From Erinaceus europaeus (taxonomy: Eukaryota > Chordata > Mammalia > Eulipotyphla > Erinaceidae), in NCBI RefSeq assembly GCF_950295315.1, contig NC_080170.1, positions 99,180,632 through 99,244,631 of the forward strand: a DNA stretch of 64,000 nt. Direction: 5' to 3'. This document shows, piece by piece, positions 45,297 to 57,479 of the stretch (its first letter is position 1; the number at the start of each line of letters is the position of its first letter). Position numbers and translations under genes: made by a program. The notes under the pieces were generated by a model, which was given only the letters and a program-made list of their open reading frames with translations, was not told the DNA's origin and ran no database searches.

Positions 45297-45528
45297 GGGG
45301 CCATGTGGTGGCACACCTTTTTGAGTGCACATGTTACAGTCCACAAGGGCCCGGGCTCAAGCTGCTGGTTCCCACCTGCAGGGGGCATGCTTCATAAGCC
45401 GTGAAGCAGGGCTGCAGATGCCTCTCTGTCCCTCTCCCTCTCTACCTCCTCTCTATTTTTGGCTGTCTCTATCCAATAAATAAATAAAGATAATAATAAA
45501 GTAAAATCTCCATATAAAATTTAAAAAA
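45297..45528 (+). mobile_element. SINE, type B
   Basis: GGGGCCATGTGGTGGCACAC, GGGCTCAAGCTGC, CACCTGCAGGGGGCATGCTT, CCAATAAATAAATAAAGAT. AAGATCAG lies on both sides. Confidence 0.92.
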
Positions 45529-46574
45529 TAAGATCAGTGAAAAGGACCATACATTCATAGATAACTGAGGCAGGGTCATTGGGCTTTTCACTTAGTAGTT
45601 AGTTTCCAGAATAGAAGTTTTCCTTTTTTTCTCCACAGCATAACTAAGCAATAGTTTCAAATCACTGATTACTTCTTTGTGTCTTGAAATGTTACCTGAA
45701 CTGTATTTTCAGCATAGAAATTTCATCAGTTTTTATAATAACAGCTCTAGTCTTTAACAGAAAGGTACAGAAACACTTAATGGCATTTGTACATGAATCT
45801 ATATTAAACTGTGAAGAAATTCTTTTGGAATTGAAAATTACAGCATATTAAGCCTTTCTCTTATGCTGTGAACAATAAATGCCAAGTGGCTTTTCCTCCC
45901 TTAATGATTAACTGCTTTTTGGAAAGTATTACCATTAACCACATGCACATTTCTTGCTTTGTAAATCAGATGTGACTAAGAACATTAGGTGGTTGGCTCT
46001 TGTGAATAGATTTAGAAAGTACTAATTATAAGACTAACATACCACAATCATGTTTAATTTGTATAACTACCTTAATGCAAGATGAGTGAACCCTGTGCAG
46101 CAAATTGTGATGGCAACAATAGGATTTTTCACTTTTTGTCTGTATACTTTATTTTAGGATAGAAGTACAGGCTGGGAATAAGAATTATTTTACTACATAA
46201 CTGCTGTAAAAGTTATTTGTGACAAACATACAAACAGAATTTATGCTTTAAGTACATCTTAAATTAAAAAAAGATTTAATTGAATGTTGAACTTTTTAAC
46301 ATAATAGTGATGTGAGTGATTTAAAATGATTGCCACTGTCACATTTTAATAGTTTTAATCTTGTGTACTTGAGGAAAGGCCATAATACTAAATGAGCAAA
46401 TATTTATCATATAATCATGCCACATAGCAGAAATTAAATATCCCTAAATAGAAAATAAAATGCAAATTTTTGTATTGCATTTTAGATTTTTTGTAATTAA
46501 TTATACAGTTACTTTAGCCAAAGGAGAGAATCAAGGAGTCAAAGTTCAGTTAAGTATTTTTCTTTTTTAAATTT
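45529..46574. other. Unique AT-rich DNA
   Basis: About 1 kb without repeats. A good candidate interval for a conserved non-coding check, but nothing in the sequence alone proves function. Confidence 0.5.
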
Positions 46575-46822
46575 CTTTTTGCTACCAGGATTAATACTAG
46601 GTGTCTGCACAACTCCACCACTTCCAGTTCTTTTTTCTTTTTCTTTTGATAGAGTACAAGTCATAGAAAGAGATGGAAAGATCAAAAGAGAGATAGATAC
46701 CTTAAGCACTGCTCCACCTCTCATGAATATTCCCTTCAGTAGGTGGGGACTAGGGCCTTGAACCCAGGTTTTGGAGCATGGTAATATGTAAACTCTACTG
46801 GCTGCAGCACCACCCAGTCCCA
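46575..46822 (-). mobile_element. Decayed ERI-type SINE with extension
   Basis: TTTTTGCTACCAGGATTAAT, TGATAGAGTACAAGTCATAG, GGGCCTTGAACCCAGGTTTT, GCTGCAGCACCACCCAGTCC. Confidence 0.8.
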
Positions 46823-46889
46823 ATGCCAGGTGTTCTTATTGTAGTTTCATCAATATCTATTTATTTCAAGGACAAAAACCAAATCAAAG

Positions 46890-46995
46890 TGACAGATCAA
46901 GGGAGATAGCATAATGATTATGCAAAAAATCCTTCTTGCCTGAGACTCCAAAGTCACTCTACCATAGACCAAAGCTGAGCAGTGCTCTGGTAAAA
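46890..46995 (+). mobile_element. Short SINE, type C
   Basis: GGAGATAGCATAATGATTAT, CTTGCCTGAGACTCCAAAGT, AGCTGAGCAGTGCTCTGGTA. Confidence 0.78.
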
Positions 46996-47224
46996 ATTAA
47001 TTAATTAGCAAAAATATATACAGAAGATTGAAAGATTAAAAGATGGTTTTAATTGTTTATCATTAGAGAAATGCAATCTTATTTTACTATTATTCAAATT
47101 ACTACTATCAGCAAGAAGACGAGGAAGGTTAGCTGTTGGTGAGAATGTAGAGAAAAAGGAAATCTCACAAACTATTGACTGTAATATGAATTGTTGAAGC
47201 TAACATGAAAAGCATTGTGGAGGG

Positions 47225-47425
47225 AGGGGATCTAGTAGGGTGCATCTGGGAGAGAATCCATGCAGCCATGCTTAAGGACCTGTTAGTAGGACTCAAGCCC
47301 TGGTCCCACTTGCAGGAGGCTGCTGCAGGAGCAGTGAAGCAATGAGGCAAGCGTCTCTCTCCCTCTCTAGTCCCTCGCCCCTCTCAGTTTTCTCTCTTTC
47401 TCTATTCTAAATAAATATTTTTTAA
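47225..47425 (+). mobile_element. SINE nested in the L1
   Basis: GGATCTAGTAGGGTGCATCT, GACTCAAGCCC, CCACTTGCAGGAGGCTGCTG. AGCATTGTGG on the left and AGCAGTGTGG on the right. Confidence 0.85.
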
Positions 47426-47646
47426 AAAGAAAGAAAGCAGTGTGGTGTATCCTTTAAATGTGAACATAGTGACACCAGATCCAGTAGTTCTAGTTCTGTG
47501 TATTTATCCAAGGAATTAAAAAAATATTAATTTGTGAAAGTATATTCACACCTATGTTTACTGAGACATTATTCATAATAACCAAGATATGAAAATAATC
47601 CAAGTGTTCATTAAGAGATGACTGGATAAAGAAGATATAGTATTAA

Positions 47647-47812
47647 GGGGCTGGGTGGTGTTGCACCTAGTTGAGAGCACATGTTGCAATGCTCAAGGAC
47701 TCGGGTTTGAGCCCCTGACCCCCATGTGCAGGGGGAAAGCTTTGCAAGTGGTGAAACAGTGCTTCAGGTGTCTCCCTCTCTATCCAATAAATAAAGAAAA
47801 AAATGTTAAAAA
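47647..47812 (+). mobile_element. SINE, type B, nested in the L1
   Basis: GGGGCTGGGTGGTGTTGCAC, GGTTTGAGCCC, TATCCAATAAATAAAG. AAGATATAGTATTA on the left and AAGATATAGTACTA on the right. Confidence 0.93.
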
Positions 47813-48260
47813 GATATAGTACTAATATATACAGTGGAATACTACTTCTCTATAGAAACAAACAAATAAAAGATGAAGTCTTGTCATTCATGACAAACTA
47901 ATTGGAACTCGGGGGTGATTATACTAAATAAAATAGGTCAGAAAAAGAAAGAGAAATACTTGTGATTTCACGTATTGTAGAAGATAAAAGAATCAAAACA
48001 CGTGAGCAAAATAAAAACAAACTGAGATACTGATAACAGAATGAGGGTTACATGAGGAGAAGTGTTCAGGCAGCGGAATAGAGGAATTGATTTTATAGTC
48101 AGTAGTACATAAAACCTAAGCTTCTCTTTGACAGTGGGTGTGAAAGATACAAGAAGCAGATGTCAAGTTGAAACTGTACACCAGAGACATAGATAGTTAC
48201 ATGACAGTGTAACCCCAATTAAATTGAGATTTACCAATTAAAACAAAGATAAAGTAACCA

Positions 48261-49204
48261 AAGCCTAATATACTACAGGGAATAAAAATATGCTTTATTT
48301 AAAAGAAATGAATGTGACTGGGGGAGAACCTCATCTGATAGAATGAAGAACTTACAAATCAGAGAATACTATTCGGATTCCTAGTTACAGGAATTCTGAA
48401 GAGTTACTCTTATCTTCTGTTCCTCTCTCATTTTCTCACAAAATCTCTCCCTATATCATTGTGAAATAAGTAAAACAAATCTTTAAAATATGATAAGAAT
48501 CAGTTTTCATGGTAGGTAAAAGTCAAAGAAAGACAATGTCATAGGTGAATATTTCAACAGAACTGAAGTACTGAGTATGAACAACCTGTACAGAAAAATT
48601 GAGCTGTTTGCTAGAGAACACAGGCTATGAAACTATCCCCAAATTAAAAATATTAACATGCAGGTTGCATAATAAAGACATAACTTAATGATTTTCAAAT
48701 AGGACATTGCTAAACATAAAACTAGTTAAGCCTGATCACATGATATTTTGTGCAAATAGACCGTACAAGCATATAGTAGTGCATATGTATTTATATCATA
48801 TTCTTCTATGTAGCCTATTATCTTGAAGAGATAATAGAACTCCCCTTTTCATAAGGCATTGTATAATGGGATGTATAGAAGAACCACAACTATAATAGAA
48901 ATAATTTGAAAAACGATGTTCCTTTTCTTAAAGACTATCAACAGATCATTTTCTATAGAATATATCACTAAACGAGCTTGCCACATAAAATAACTGTTTT
49001 TTAAATTTGCACAGTACTTGTCAGGTGAAATGTTTCAAAATTTTGTTCATTTACTCATTATACATTAAACTAGAGACTACTGCCTATCAGGCACTAAGCA
49101 GGGAACTAAATGACCAAAAAAATAAATATAATCACAACAGATAAAAATGTTTGAAGTAGGACAAAAATATATATGCTACTCCTCAAATTAAGAAATTTAT
49201 ACAA
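48261..49204. other. Unique AT-rich DNA
   Basis: No repeat or gene recognised. Confidence 0.5.
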
Positions 49205-49415
49205 GGAGCTGGGTAGTGGTTTACCATGTTCAACGAACAGATTACCATCCCCAAGCAACCAAGTTCCCACCTTCAGGGTAGAAGCTTCACAACTGAAGCA
49301 GTGCTGCATTTCTCTCTCTCTCTGTTTCTCTCTCTCTCTCTCTCTTTCCCTCTCTCTCTCTCTGCCTTTTCACTTTCCTTTTAATTTCTCTCTGCCTCTA
49401 TAAAAATAAATTTAT
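49205..49415 (+). mobile_element. SINE, diverged
   Basis: GGAGCTGGGTAGTGGTTTAC, CCACCTTCAGGGTAGAAGCT, then TCTC repeat. The B box is degraded. Confidence 0.8.
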
Positions 49416-49450
49416 ATATTAATTTCATTATATCATCTCAATAATTCTTT

Positions 49451-49650
49451 TTTGATGTTTTTATTTATTTATCATTGGGTAGAGAGAGAAATTGAGAGAG
49501 GATGGGGGATAGAGAGGGGAAGAGACAGAGAGACACCTGCAACCTTGCTTTACCATTTATGAAACTTTCTCCTTGCAGGTGTGCTTGAACCTGGGTCCTT
49601 GTGAACTGTAATATGTGTGCTTAACCAGGTGCACCACCACCACCTTGCCC
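49451..49650 (-). mobile_element. SINE, type B
   Basis: GGGTAGAGAGAGAAATTGAG, GCTTGAACCTGGGTCCTTGT, CAGGTGCACCACCACC. AATAATTCTT and AAATAATTCTTT flank it. Confidence 0.92.
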
Positions 49651-49847
49651 CTCAAATAATTCTTTATAAGTTGTAATAACGATTTTTAGTGGGAATTAAC
49701 CTTTGCCACTACAGATAAGAAATTTAAGACATAGAGAAGTTAAATAATTTTCTGTAGACACCAAGAAAAGTCCAAGATAACACCCTCAATAAAAAAAAGA
49801 AATGAAATGAAGTGAAACAAAATTTGGCCAGGTGATGGTGTACACCT

Positions 49848-50030
49848 GGGGCTGGGTGGTGGTACACCTGGTTGAGCACACATGTTACAAAGTGCAAGGA
49901 ATTGGTCCTCATATGCAGAGGGAAAGCTTTGCGAATTGTGAAGCAGGGCTGCAGGTGTCTCTCTTTCTGTCTCCATCTTCTTTATTTTTGGGTGTCTTTA
50001 TCCAATAAATAAAGATGAATTTTAAAAAAA
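49848..50030 (+). mobile_element. SINE, type B, with a partial duplicated head
   Basis: GGGGCTGGGTGGTGGTACAC, TATCCAATAAATAAAGATG. It is preceded at 49828 by a second, truncated head reading GGCCAGGTGATGGTGTACAC. Confidence 0.85.
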
Positions 50031-50198
50031 TGTTTTAAAAAAATAAAAGGGAAGATTTTTTTAAAGTTTTATTTAACAAGAATCCCCAGTGCATGATTGG
50101 GAAAAAAGATTTAAGTTATTAGCAATCACCTACCATGCAGAGATGAAAGATAATACTTATGTGTCAGCAGTTGTTCTGTAAACCACTATTTCCAAGTA

Positions 50199-51215
50199 TA
50201 TCAGAAGCATCCAATAGCACAGCTATATACAAGATACTGGGTACTGTACAGCAAACCCTAACAAAAGGACTTTTCAAAGTTAACCCAACTACCAAATAAT
50301 GTGATGATAACATTAACTATCCATTGTCTTTTTGAACCCTAAAACAGCAGGAACCTCACATCTCCACTATAGAGCCCCTAATTCCCCCAGTCCTGGAACC
50401 CTTGGATAGGGCCCACTTTCTCGTATGCCTCTCCCAATCCATATCAAATAATATTGCATCCGCTGATCACAACCTAAGCAGCGCAAAGATTGCCACCTCA
50501 ACATGCTTCACCTCAGACTGTCCAGAGACTTCACATGTGGAATGACAACCCTTCTGCTTCATTACTTGGGTGACACCTTTCCTTTTATAGTACACTCTAA
50601 TTTCATCTCAGGTGGTTCACTTACTAACAAAGTCCCAAAACCTAGATATACACCAGTTTCTGTGTGAGAGAGCATATGTTCACACGTATCCATAAACTAC
50701 TGCAAAATATATACCTGAAAGCAGAAGTACACTAGAGTTTGCAGTGAGTACCTCCCTAACACTTTCTCTCCACTATTTCAAGCTTTGGGTCCATGATTGC
50801 TCAACAATTTGTTTGGCTTCATATGTTAACTCTCTTTTCAATCACCAGGTTCCAGATGCCATCAGGATGCTGGCCAGGCTTCCCTGGATTGAAGACCCCA
50901 CCAATGTGTCCTGGAGCTCAGCTTCCCCAGAGACACACCCTACTAGGGAGAGAGGCAGACTGGGAGTATGGACTGACCAATCAACGCCCATGTTCAGCGG
51001 GGAAGCAATTACAGAAGCCAGACCTTCTACCTTCCGCAACCCACAATGACCGTGGGTCCATGCTCCCAGAGGGATAGAAAATGGGAAAGCTATCAGGGGA
51101 GGGGGTGGGATATGGAGATTGGGTGGTGGGAATTGTGTGGAGTTGTACCTTTCCTACCCTATGGTTTTGTTAATTAATCCTTTCTTAAATAAAAAAAAAT
51201 GTTTAAAAAAAAGAA
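50199..51215 (+). mobile_element. L1 3' UTR, 5'-truncated, plus strand
   Basis: Runs from CAGAAGCATCCAATAGCACA to GGTTTTGTTAATTAATCCTT and an A-rich tail. It is the reverse complement of the 33110-34100 copy, giving the 3' UTR sense strand. Confidence 0.93.
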
Positions 51216-51725
51216 AATGAAAATATAGTGTCTAGAAAACTACTTAGAATTCCATAGTTTGATAAAACAAACTTCCCACATGACCTTATACTCACAACTG
51301 TAGATTCATTCCTATGAGTTAGAGTTTGGGAATAAATAATTCGTTGCTTCCAGATATATAAATTAAAATGATCCTATTTTGACAGATGGGAGAAAATTCC
51401 TAGTGTTAAACTTTATCTCATTTGAACAAATTATATTTCAAGTTATAAACTGCTTATTTTTCTTCTGTAGAACCAAATGAAATGATCAGAGAGAATTATC
51501 TCAGTCTTTTTCAATACTAACAAGAATCATCTAAACTAATTAATAAACAGAAAGGACTCAGAACTCACCATTTATTTATTAAAAATTAATTAAGGTTGAT
51601 ACTTTTTTGTTGTTCATAAGAAAATACAGAATAAATATTGATATGATACAGGGAAATTTATGATAGGGATATATAAAGGATGGGATAAAAATAACTTATT
51701 TCAAAAAGGTGATTTTTTTTTCTTT
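51216..51725. other. Unique AT-rich DNA
   Basis: No supported feature. Confidence 0.5.
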
Positions 51726-52022
51726 TAAGTTTTTAAATTTTTTTTATTTATTTCCTTTTTGTTGTCCTTGTTGGTTTTATCATTGTCGTGGTTATTATTA
51801 TTATTGTTTTTGTTGATGATGTTGTTATTGCGAGATAGGACAGAGAGAAATGTAGAAAGGAGGGGAAAACAGAGAGGGAGAGAGAAATATGGATACCTGC
51901 AGACCTGCTTCACCGCTTGTGAAGTGACCCCTCTGCATGTGGGGAGCCAGGGGCTCGAACCCAGCTCCTTACACAGGTCGAGTTTCAGGCCATGTGCGCT
52001 TGCTGCGCTACAGCAGACCCCC
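51726..52022 (-). mobile_element. ERI-type SINE (type A)
   Basis: TTATTTCCTTTTTGTTGTCC, GAGATAGGACAGAGAGAAAT, GACCTGCTTCACCGCTTGTG, GGGGCTCGAACCC. Confidence 0.93.
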
Positions 52023-52024
52023 CC

Positions 52025-52800
52025 TTTTTTTTTCCTTATCAGAGAGGATAAGTGGTTTACATTAAGCAAAATTGTTGATACATGTGTAAGGTCTTTCAGT
52101 TTTTCAGGGTTTTTTTTTGTTTGTTTTTCGTTTTTTGCAAAATCATTCTACCCCCCAGGCTGGGTTCTTCTCTGTCATCATACACCAAGACCTGAAAGCC
52201 CCCACTTTCCAGAGTTCTTTGCTTTGGTGCAATACACCAAACTTGTTTAAGTTTATGTTTCTCCATTCTGTGCTTGTTTTCCAACTTCTATCCATGACAG
52301 ACATGATTCCATATTCATTTTCTCTTTCTGGATTATCTCACTTAACATAATTCCTTAAAGCTCCATCCAACATGAGGTGAAGAAGAGCTGAGTAGTGTCT
52401 CATTTTTAGTAGCTGAGTAGTATTCCACTGTGTCTATATACCACAACTTTCTTAGCCACTAATCTGTAATTGAATACCTAAGTAGATTTTAGGTTTTGAC
52501 CATTTCAAATTGTACTGCTATGAATATAGGTATACACACATCTTTTTGAATGGGTATGTTTGGTTCCTTAGGAGATATCCCTAGGAGATAAATTGCCAGT
52601 TCATAAGGTAGGTCCATTTCTAGCCTTTTGAGAGTTCTCCTGACTGATGTCCAGAGGGATTGGAAACAATCTGCTTTCCTACCAGAAGTGCAGAAGGGTT
52701 CCTTTGCCCACACAACCTCTCCAGCATTTGTTGTTATTCTTTCTGGTGTCTGACATTCTTACAAGGGTGATATATGTCTCTGAGAATCACTGACTTGGAG
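52025..52800 (-). mobile_element. Old L1, ORF2 C-terminus and 3' UTR
   Basis: The plus strand reads CATCATACACCAAGACCTGA, GAGTAGTATTCCACTGTGTC, CACACATCTTTTTGAATGGG. The complement at 52489-52713 encodes DVCIPIFIAVQFEM, an eroded ORF2 fragment. Confidence 0.85.
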
Positions 52801-53236
52801 CCTTTAGGTTTTTTTTTTTCCTACGTCTGTTGGCTTTCTGGTTTTTTGGTGCATATTTTGTTAGTATCCTCACCACAATTTTGGGTGGGGTTATTTGCTT
52901 TTTTGATTTGTTTTGTTTTTGTTGTGCTGTTTTTTATTTTCAGAATCATGGAATAGTTATTAATGACCAACTTAAAACATTGAATCGTTTAAATAAATAT
53001 ATTAATTAAACTTAAATAGCGGAAGTTACTATTGCACCTTTTTGGAAAGGTTCTATTTAAAAATTACTTGCTCCTCCCCTTCTTTTAGAAAAATGATCAT
53101 GGAGGAATATGACAAATTGATGGAAAGTAAAAGTATACAGACACCTGTCTAGGGGAAATGCCTACAATTCTGTGAACCACATTTTTTTCAATAAATTAAT
53201 GAAAACAAAATATGCCATGACTTAACAATATTATTT

Positions 53237-53660
53237 TAAAGTCTTGTTTTTCGATGAGTGGCTGAGCAAGTTGTGGTCTATATACACAATGGAATACTAC
53301 TCAGCTGTGAAAAATGGTGACTTCACCATTTTCAGCCTATCTTGGATGGACCTTGAAAAAATCATGTTGAGTAAATAAGTCAGAAACAGAAGGATGAATA
53401 CGGGATGATCTCACTCTCAGGCAGAAGTTGAAAAACAAGATCAGAAAAGAAAACAGAAGTAGAACCTGAAGTGGAACTGGCGTATGACACCAAAGTAAAA
53501 GACTCTGGGGTGGGTGGTTGGGGAGAATACTGGTCCAGGAAGAATTCAGAGGACCTAGTGGGGGTTGTATTGTTATATGGGAAACTGGGGAATGTTATGC
53601 ATGTACAGACTATTGTACTTACTGTTGAATGTAAAACATTAATTCCCCAAGTGAAAAAAA
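53237..53660 (+). mobile_element. L1 3' end, second subfamily, 5'-truncated
   Basis: GAGTGGCTGAGCAAGTTGTG, CACAATGGAATACTACTCAG, GATGATCTCACTCTCAGGCA, GGGGTTGTATTGTTATATGG, AAAACATTAATTCCCC then A-rich. Links the 19095-19275 repeat to L1. Confidence 0.9.
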
Positions 53661-54354
53661 ATGTCTTTTTTTTCTTATACCTATTACCTATATTCTGAAA
53701 ATGTGTTAATTAGTTTAGGAGTATCCAAATCATTTCGCTTATTTCCCCCCTATCTTGTATTTGATTGAATTTCTTTCCTTTTATTCTTTTTAATCATTTC
53801 CTTTTCTTTCTTATCTCTTCATTATTTCATCCAGTAGTAGATAAATATAAATAATTGTTAGAAATAGCACTCATTTTTTAGCACACTTCAATTAGGTTAT
53901 ATCACACTTAATGTGTGCACCTATGTAAATATTATTATTATTACTTTTCAAAATAAATTTATACTGTTACTGGGAAGAGGCTGAGTGTGTAGAGTGCTGG
54001 GCTTTCATGCATACAGTCCTGAAATTGATGTGATGCCTGGCATCAGATTGCAGAGTGATGGTTTGACTGTCTTTTTCATTAAATTAATTAATTCATTATT
54101 GTAAAATAAAACTGTGGTATGATCATTGCATCATTCTATAGAATAATATGTATGATTTAATCTATTTCCATTGGTGCTCAAGAAAATTATATTTTGTTTA
54201 GCTTATATATAAATGGAATATTTCATGTCATTTATTATATATGTCTTTTTTTCTGGAGCAAATTGTGCATTTAATATTGTATTCAAAATATTATTGCCAA
54301 ACTGCAGTGTCACAGATCTTCTCATATATTTTCTACTAAAATGTTAAATCTTAA
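53661..54354. other. AT-rich DNA with a decayed SINE
   Basis: A SINE-like stretch at 53965-54090 (GGGAAGAGGCTGAGTGTGTA, GCTTTCATGCATACAGTCC). The remainder appears unique. Confidence 0.5.
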
Positions 54355-55290
54355 TTATTTTAAAATAATTTTTATTAGTGATTTAATAATGATTGACATA
54401 ATTGTGGTGTACAGCTCCATAAAATTCCCACCACCAGAGTTCCACATCCCATCCCCTCTATTGGAACTTTCCCTATTCTTTATCCCTCTAGGTGTATGGA
54501 CCAAAGGTCTTTATGGGATGCAGAAGGTGGGAGGTCTGGCTTCTGTAACTGCTTATTTCTGACTGGGGCCCTGGATGATGAGGTGGCCTGGTAGTAACCA
54601 AAAGAGCCATCATTAAAGTATGCCTATCTCTTGCCCATATCCAGCTTTTGTAGTCCTTACTTTATCTGACATAGTTGGACTTCCAGTAATTGAGGGAAGT
54701 GAAATAGGGAGTAGGTGAAGAGGATATCTAGGTTTAAGTAGAAAATATTTGACTAAGTACCTTATGGTATCTTTTTTATGTCTTTCTACTTACTTGCTGC
54801 ACTTACTGAGTCACTGTAGACTGTCATGCACTTTTACCTTAAGTTATATATTTTCCCCCAACTTATAGATACATGTACACATGTGCCTATCTCATGGGCC
54901 CTTGTCCGTATCTAGTTTCTGTAACTTTGTTAGGAAGTGTGCCACTCAAAATGCAACTAATGAATCCTATAAGCTAGGAAAGGTCTCATCTGAGTATTGG
55001 GACTGGAGGGTTGATTTATCAGGCCTGCCATCGCTGGACACAGTCCAAAGTGGAACATGTGAAGATGGCACTGGTTGCATTGATTTGGCTGAGATCAGCA
55101 GATGCAGTATCAAATGGTATGGATCAAGAGAAGCATGAAGGTAAATGAGCAAAGCTCCAGAGGTTTCAGGACTGGGAGAAATATGGGTTTATAGGGAATG
55201 AGAAATTTTCCTCACTGTCTTCGGTTTGAGAAGGCAATAGATCATTATTATTATAGCCAAGTTATTTGGAGCTTGATTTACTTTGATAAA
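54355..55290 (-). mobile_element. Older L1 3' UTR
   Basis: The plus strand reads TTTATTAGTGATTTAATAAT, AATTCCCACCACCAGAGTTC, GGATGCAGAAGGTGGGAGGT, GGACACAGTCCAAAGTGGAA. Same 3' UTR as the younger copies, clearly diverged. Confidence 0.85.
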
Positions 55291-56600
55291 TCTTACTTCT
55301 TAAATGAAACTATTTGATCTGTTTTAAGTTAATTATTTAATAATGGTCTATAATATATTCCACAGGATAGCTATACCCTGAGTCTACCATAAATGTTCTG
55401 TCCTCCACCCTTCTAATGATATTCTCCATAGTCATCACAAAGTCTTAGAAATTATCTATTTACTTATTTCTTTCTTAACAGTTCATGTGTTTCAATTATC
55501 TATGTACCACATATAAGATAAGTCATCAGAGAGTTGACTTCCACCTCTTATTTTAGTAGTCAAAATCAACTTCAGTTCCATCCATTTCGTCACAGTGGAC
55601 ACAACATCACCTTTTTTGATTACAAGCAGTATTCCATGGAATATATATCCCATGATTTCTTTATTCATTAATCATAATATGTTTAAAAAATGATATTATT
55701 GGGACCAGATCATGGCATACCTGGCTGACCATTGGGAGCATTGAATTTATAATTCAGGCACTGAGCCTCAGCAATAATCCTGGTGGCAATAAAATATTAC
55801 TATTTTATAAAAAAATATATATTTTTTGCCTATATTATTGAATAAATGAGCATTGGGTACAAAAATATTAGACAAATTGCCCATGCAAACAATGAATGTT
55901 AATGGCAGAATTCAAACCCAAACTGTTTAAAAGAATGGACAATTTTAATCTGATTACTACTTAGCACAATTATCTTTAGGTATATAATACTGTGTTCCCA
56001 GTTATTATGCTCTGTTCTGGTATTTAAAATTTCTACAATGTCTGAAACTCTTTTCCTTTTCATGTCTTCCCACATGGTATTTCATCATTTTGGTGTGATT
56101 TTCCTCCCACTGTCCACATGATTATTTTTATTCATCCTTTAGGATTATATATAACTGTCATTCTACTCCTCCAGATAATTACATCACCACTTCTCAATCT
56201 TGAAAAAAAAAATCTGTACATTACTCTCCTATAGAATCTGTATTTCCTGTGTTTTATATTTGAGTCAAAGTATAGTTTTTTTCTCCTTTTACCTAATTTC
56301 TCTTTTTCAAGTAAAGTATGTAAGACTAAGAATTGATTCTATTTCTCTCACCAATGCATTTCCAGTGCCAAACAATAGATAGTCTTTGGATGACTGAATA
56401 AATGATGTGTGGAGGCAGATCTCTCAATAGGAAGCTGAAGGAGATCCCATCTGGAAACTTCTGTTATTTCTGAATACAGAATATTTTTCTCAGTAAGGAT
56501 GGAAAAAGGGTTGGATGTGAAAACCATTAGGTGGGTTAATATACTGTGGCATGAGGTAAAGAGTGAGTATATGTTGTCGTTGCATGACACAAGGTAGAAG
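55291..56600. other. AT-rich DNA with a truncated SINE
   Basis: A SINE remnant at 55700-55797 (GGGACCAGATCATGGCATAC joined to GAGCCTCAGCAATAATCCTG) has lost its middle. Decayed L1 3' UTR may continue to about 55680. No gene. Confidence 0.5.
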
Positions 56601-56675
56601 TAACTTTTTAATATCATTGCTTTATATACATATATTCCATGGAATTCTACTCTGAGATCAAAAAAAGATGATATT

Positions 56676-56893
56676 GGGGGCCATGTGGTGGCACACCTGG
56701 TTGAGTGCACATGTTACAGTGTGCAAGGACCTGGGTTTGAATGCCAGGTCCCCCACCTGAAGGGGGGAAGCTTTGTAAGTGGTGAAGTAGTGTTGCAGGT
56801 GTTTCTCTGCCTCTTTCCCTCTTTATCTTCCCCTTCCCTCTTGATTTCTGGCTATCACTATACAATAAATAAATAAAGATAATGCATTTTAAA
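56676..56893 (+). mobile_element. SINE, type B, nested in L1
   Basis: GGGGGCCATGTGGTGGCACA, GGTTTGAATGCC, CACCTGAAGGGGGGAAGCTT, AATAAATAAATAAAG. AAAAGATGATATTG precedes it and AAAAAGATGATATTG follows it. The flanks (CCATGGAATTCTACTCTGAG; GTTTCACTCCTATGTGG) are old plus-strand L1. Confidence 0.93.
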
Positions 56894-57479
56894 AAGATGA
56901 TATTGTGTCCTTTGGGAAAAAATGGGTGGAACTGGAGGTGATTACCCTTAGCAAAATAAAGAGGTGAAAGATAACTACCAGATGGTTTCACTCCTATGTG
57001 GAATCTGAAGAACAGATACACATGAATTTAAAAAAAAAAGCAAGCAAATTGTTTCTAAGACTTATGAGAACTATAGTGGTTATCATTGTGAGGTGAGGGT
57101 GGAAATACAGAAGTTTGGTAGTGAGTGTAGTGTGGAACTATACATTGTAATGTTAAAATCTTGGAACCTACTTTAATCACAAAGAAAATTATCCACTTTT
57201 GGTAACATGGAAAAATAAAACAAGATAATGATTTGAGTTTAGTCATAGTTTGAAGTTTTTTTCACGTTAGAGCTAAAATGCAGAGGTCAAGGTGTCACTC
57301 AGCAGTGAGGAGTATTAGAGCTACGCTGCAGGTAAGGGTGGAATGCATATGAGCTTTAAGATAAGATGCATTAATATTTCTATCATTGTATAAAGCAGTT
57401 GCAATCTGAGTAGATGGGAAAATAAGCAAGAAAGAGATTACTGGTGATGAATAAAATATTTAAGTTACTGAAAGCATTG

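Larger units (their letters stand above)
47040..48260 (+). mobile_element. Old L1 ORF2 end and 3' UTR, split by two SINEs
   Basis: AATGCAATCTTATTTTACTA, GAGAATGTAGAGAAAAAGGA, ATTCATAATAACCAAGATAT, CAGTGGAATACTACTTCTCT. This is the classical mammalian L1 3' ORF2 DNA, no longer open. Confidence 0.85.

Noticed and set aside
51759..52250. 163-codon plus-strand ORF
   Set aside because: It runs through an antisense SINE into an old L1 and has no independent support.
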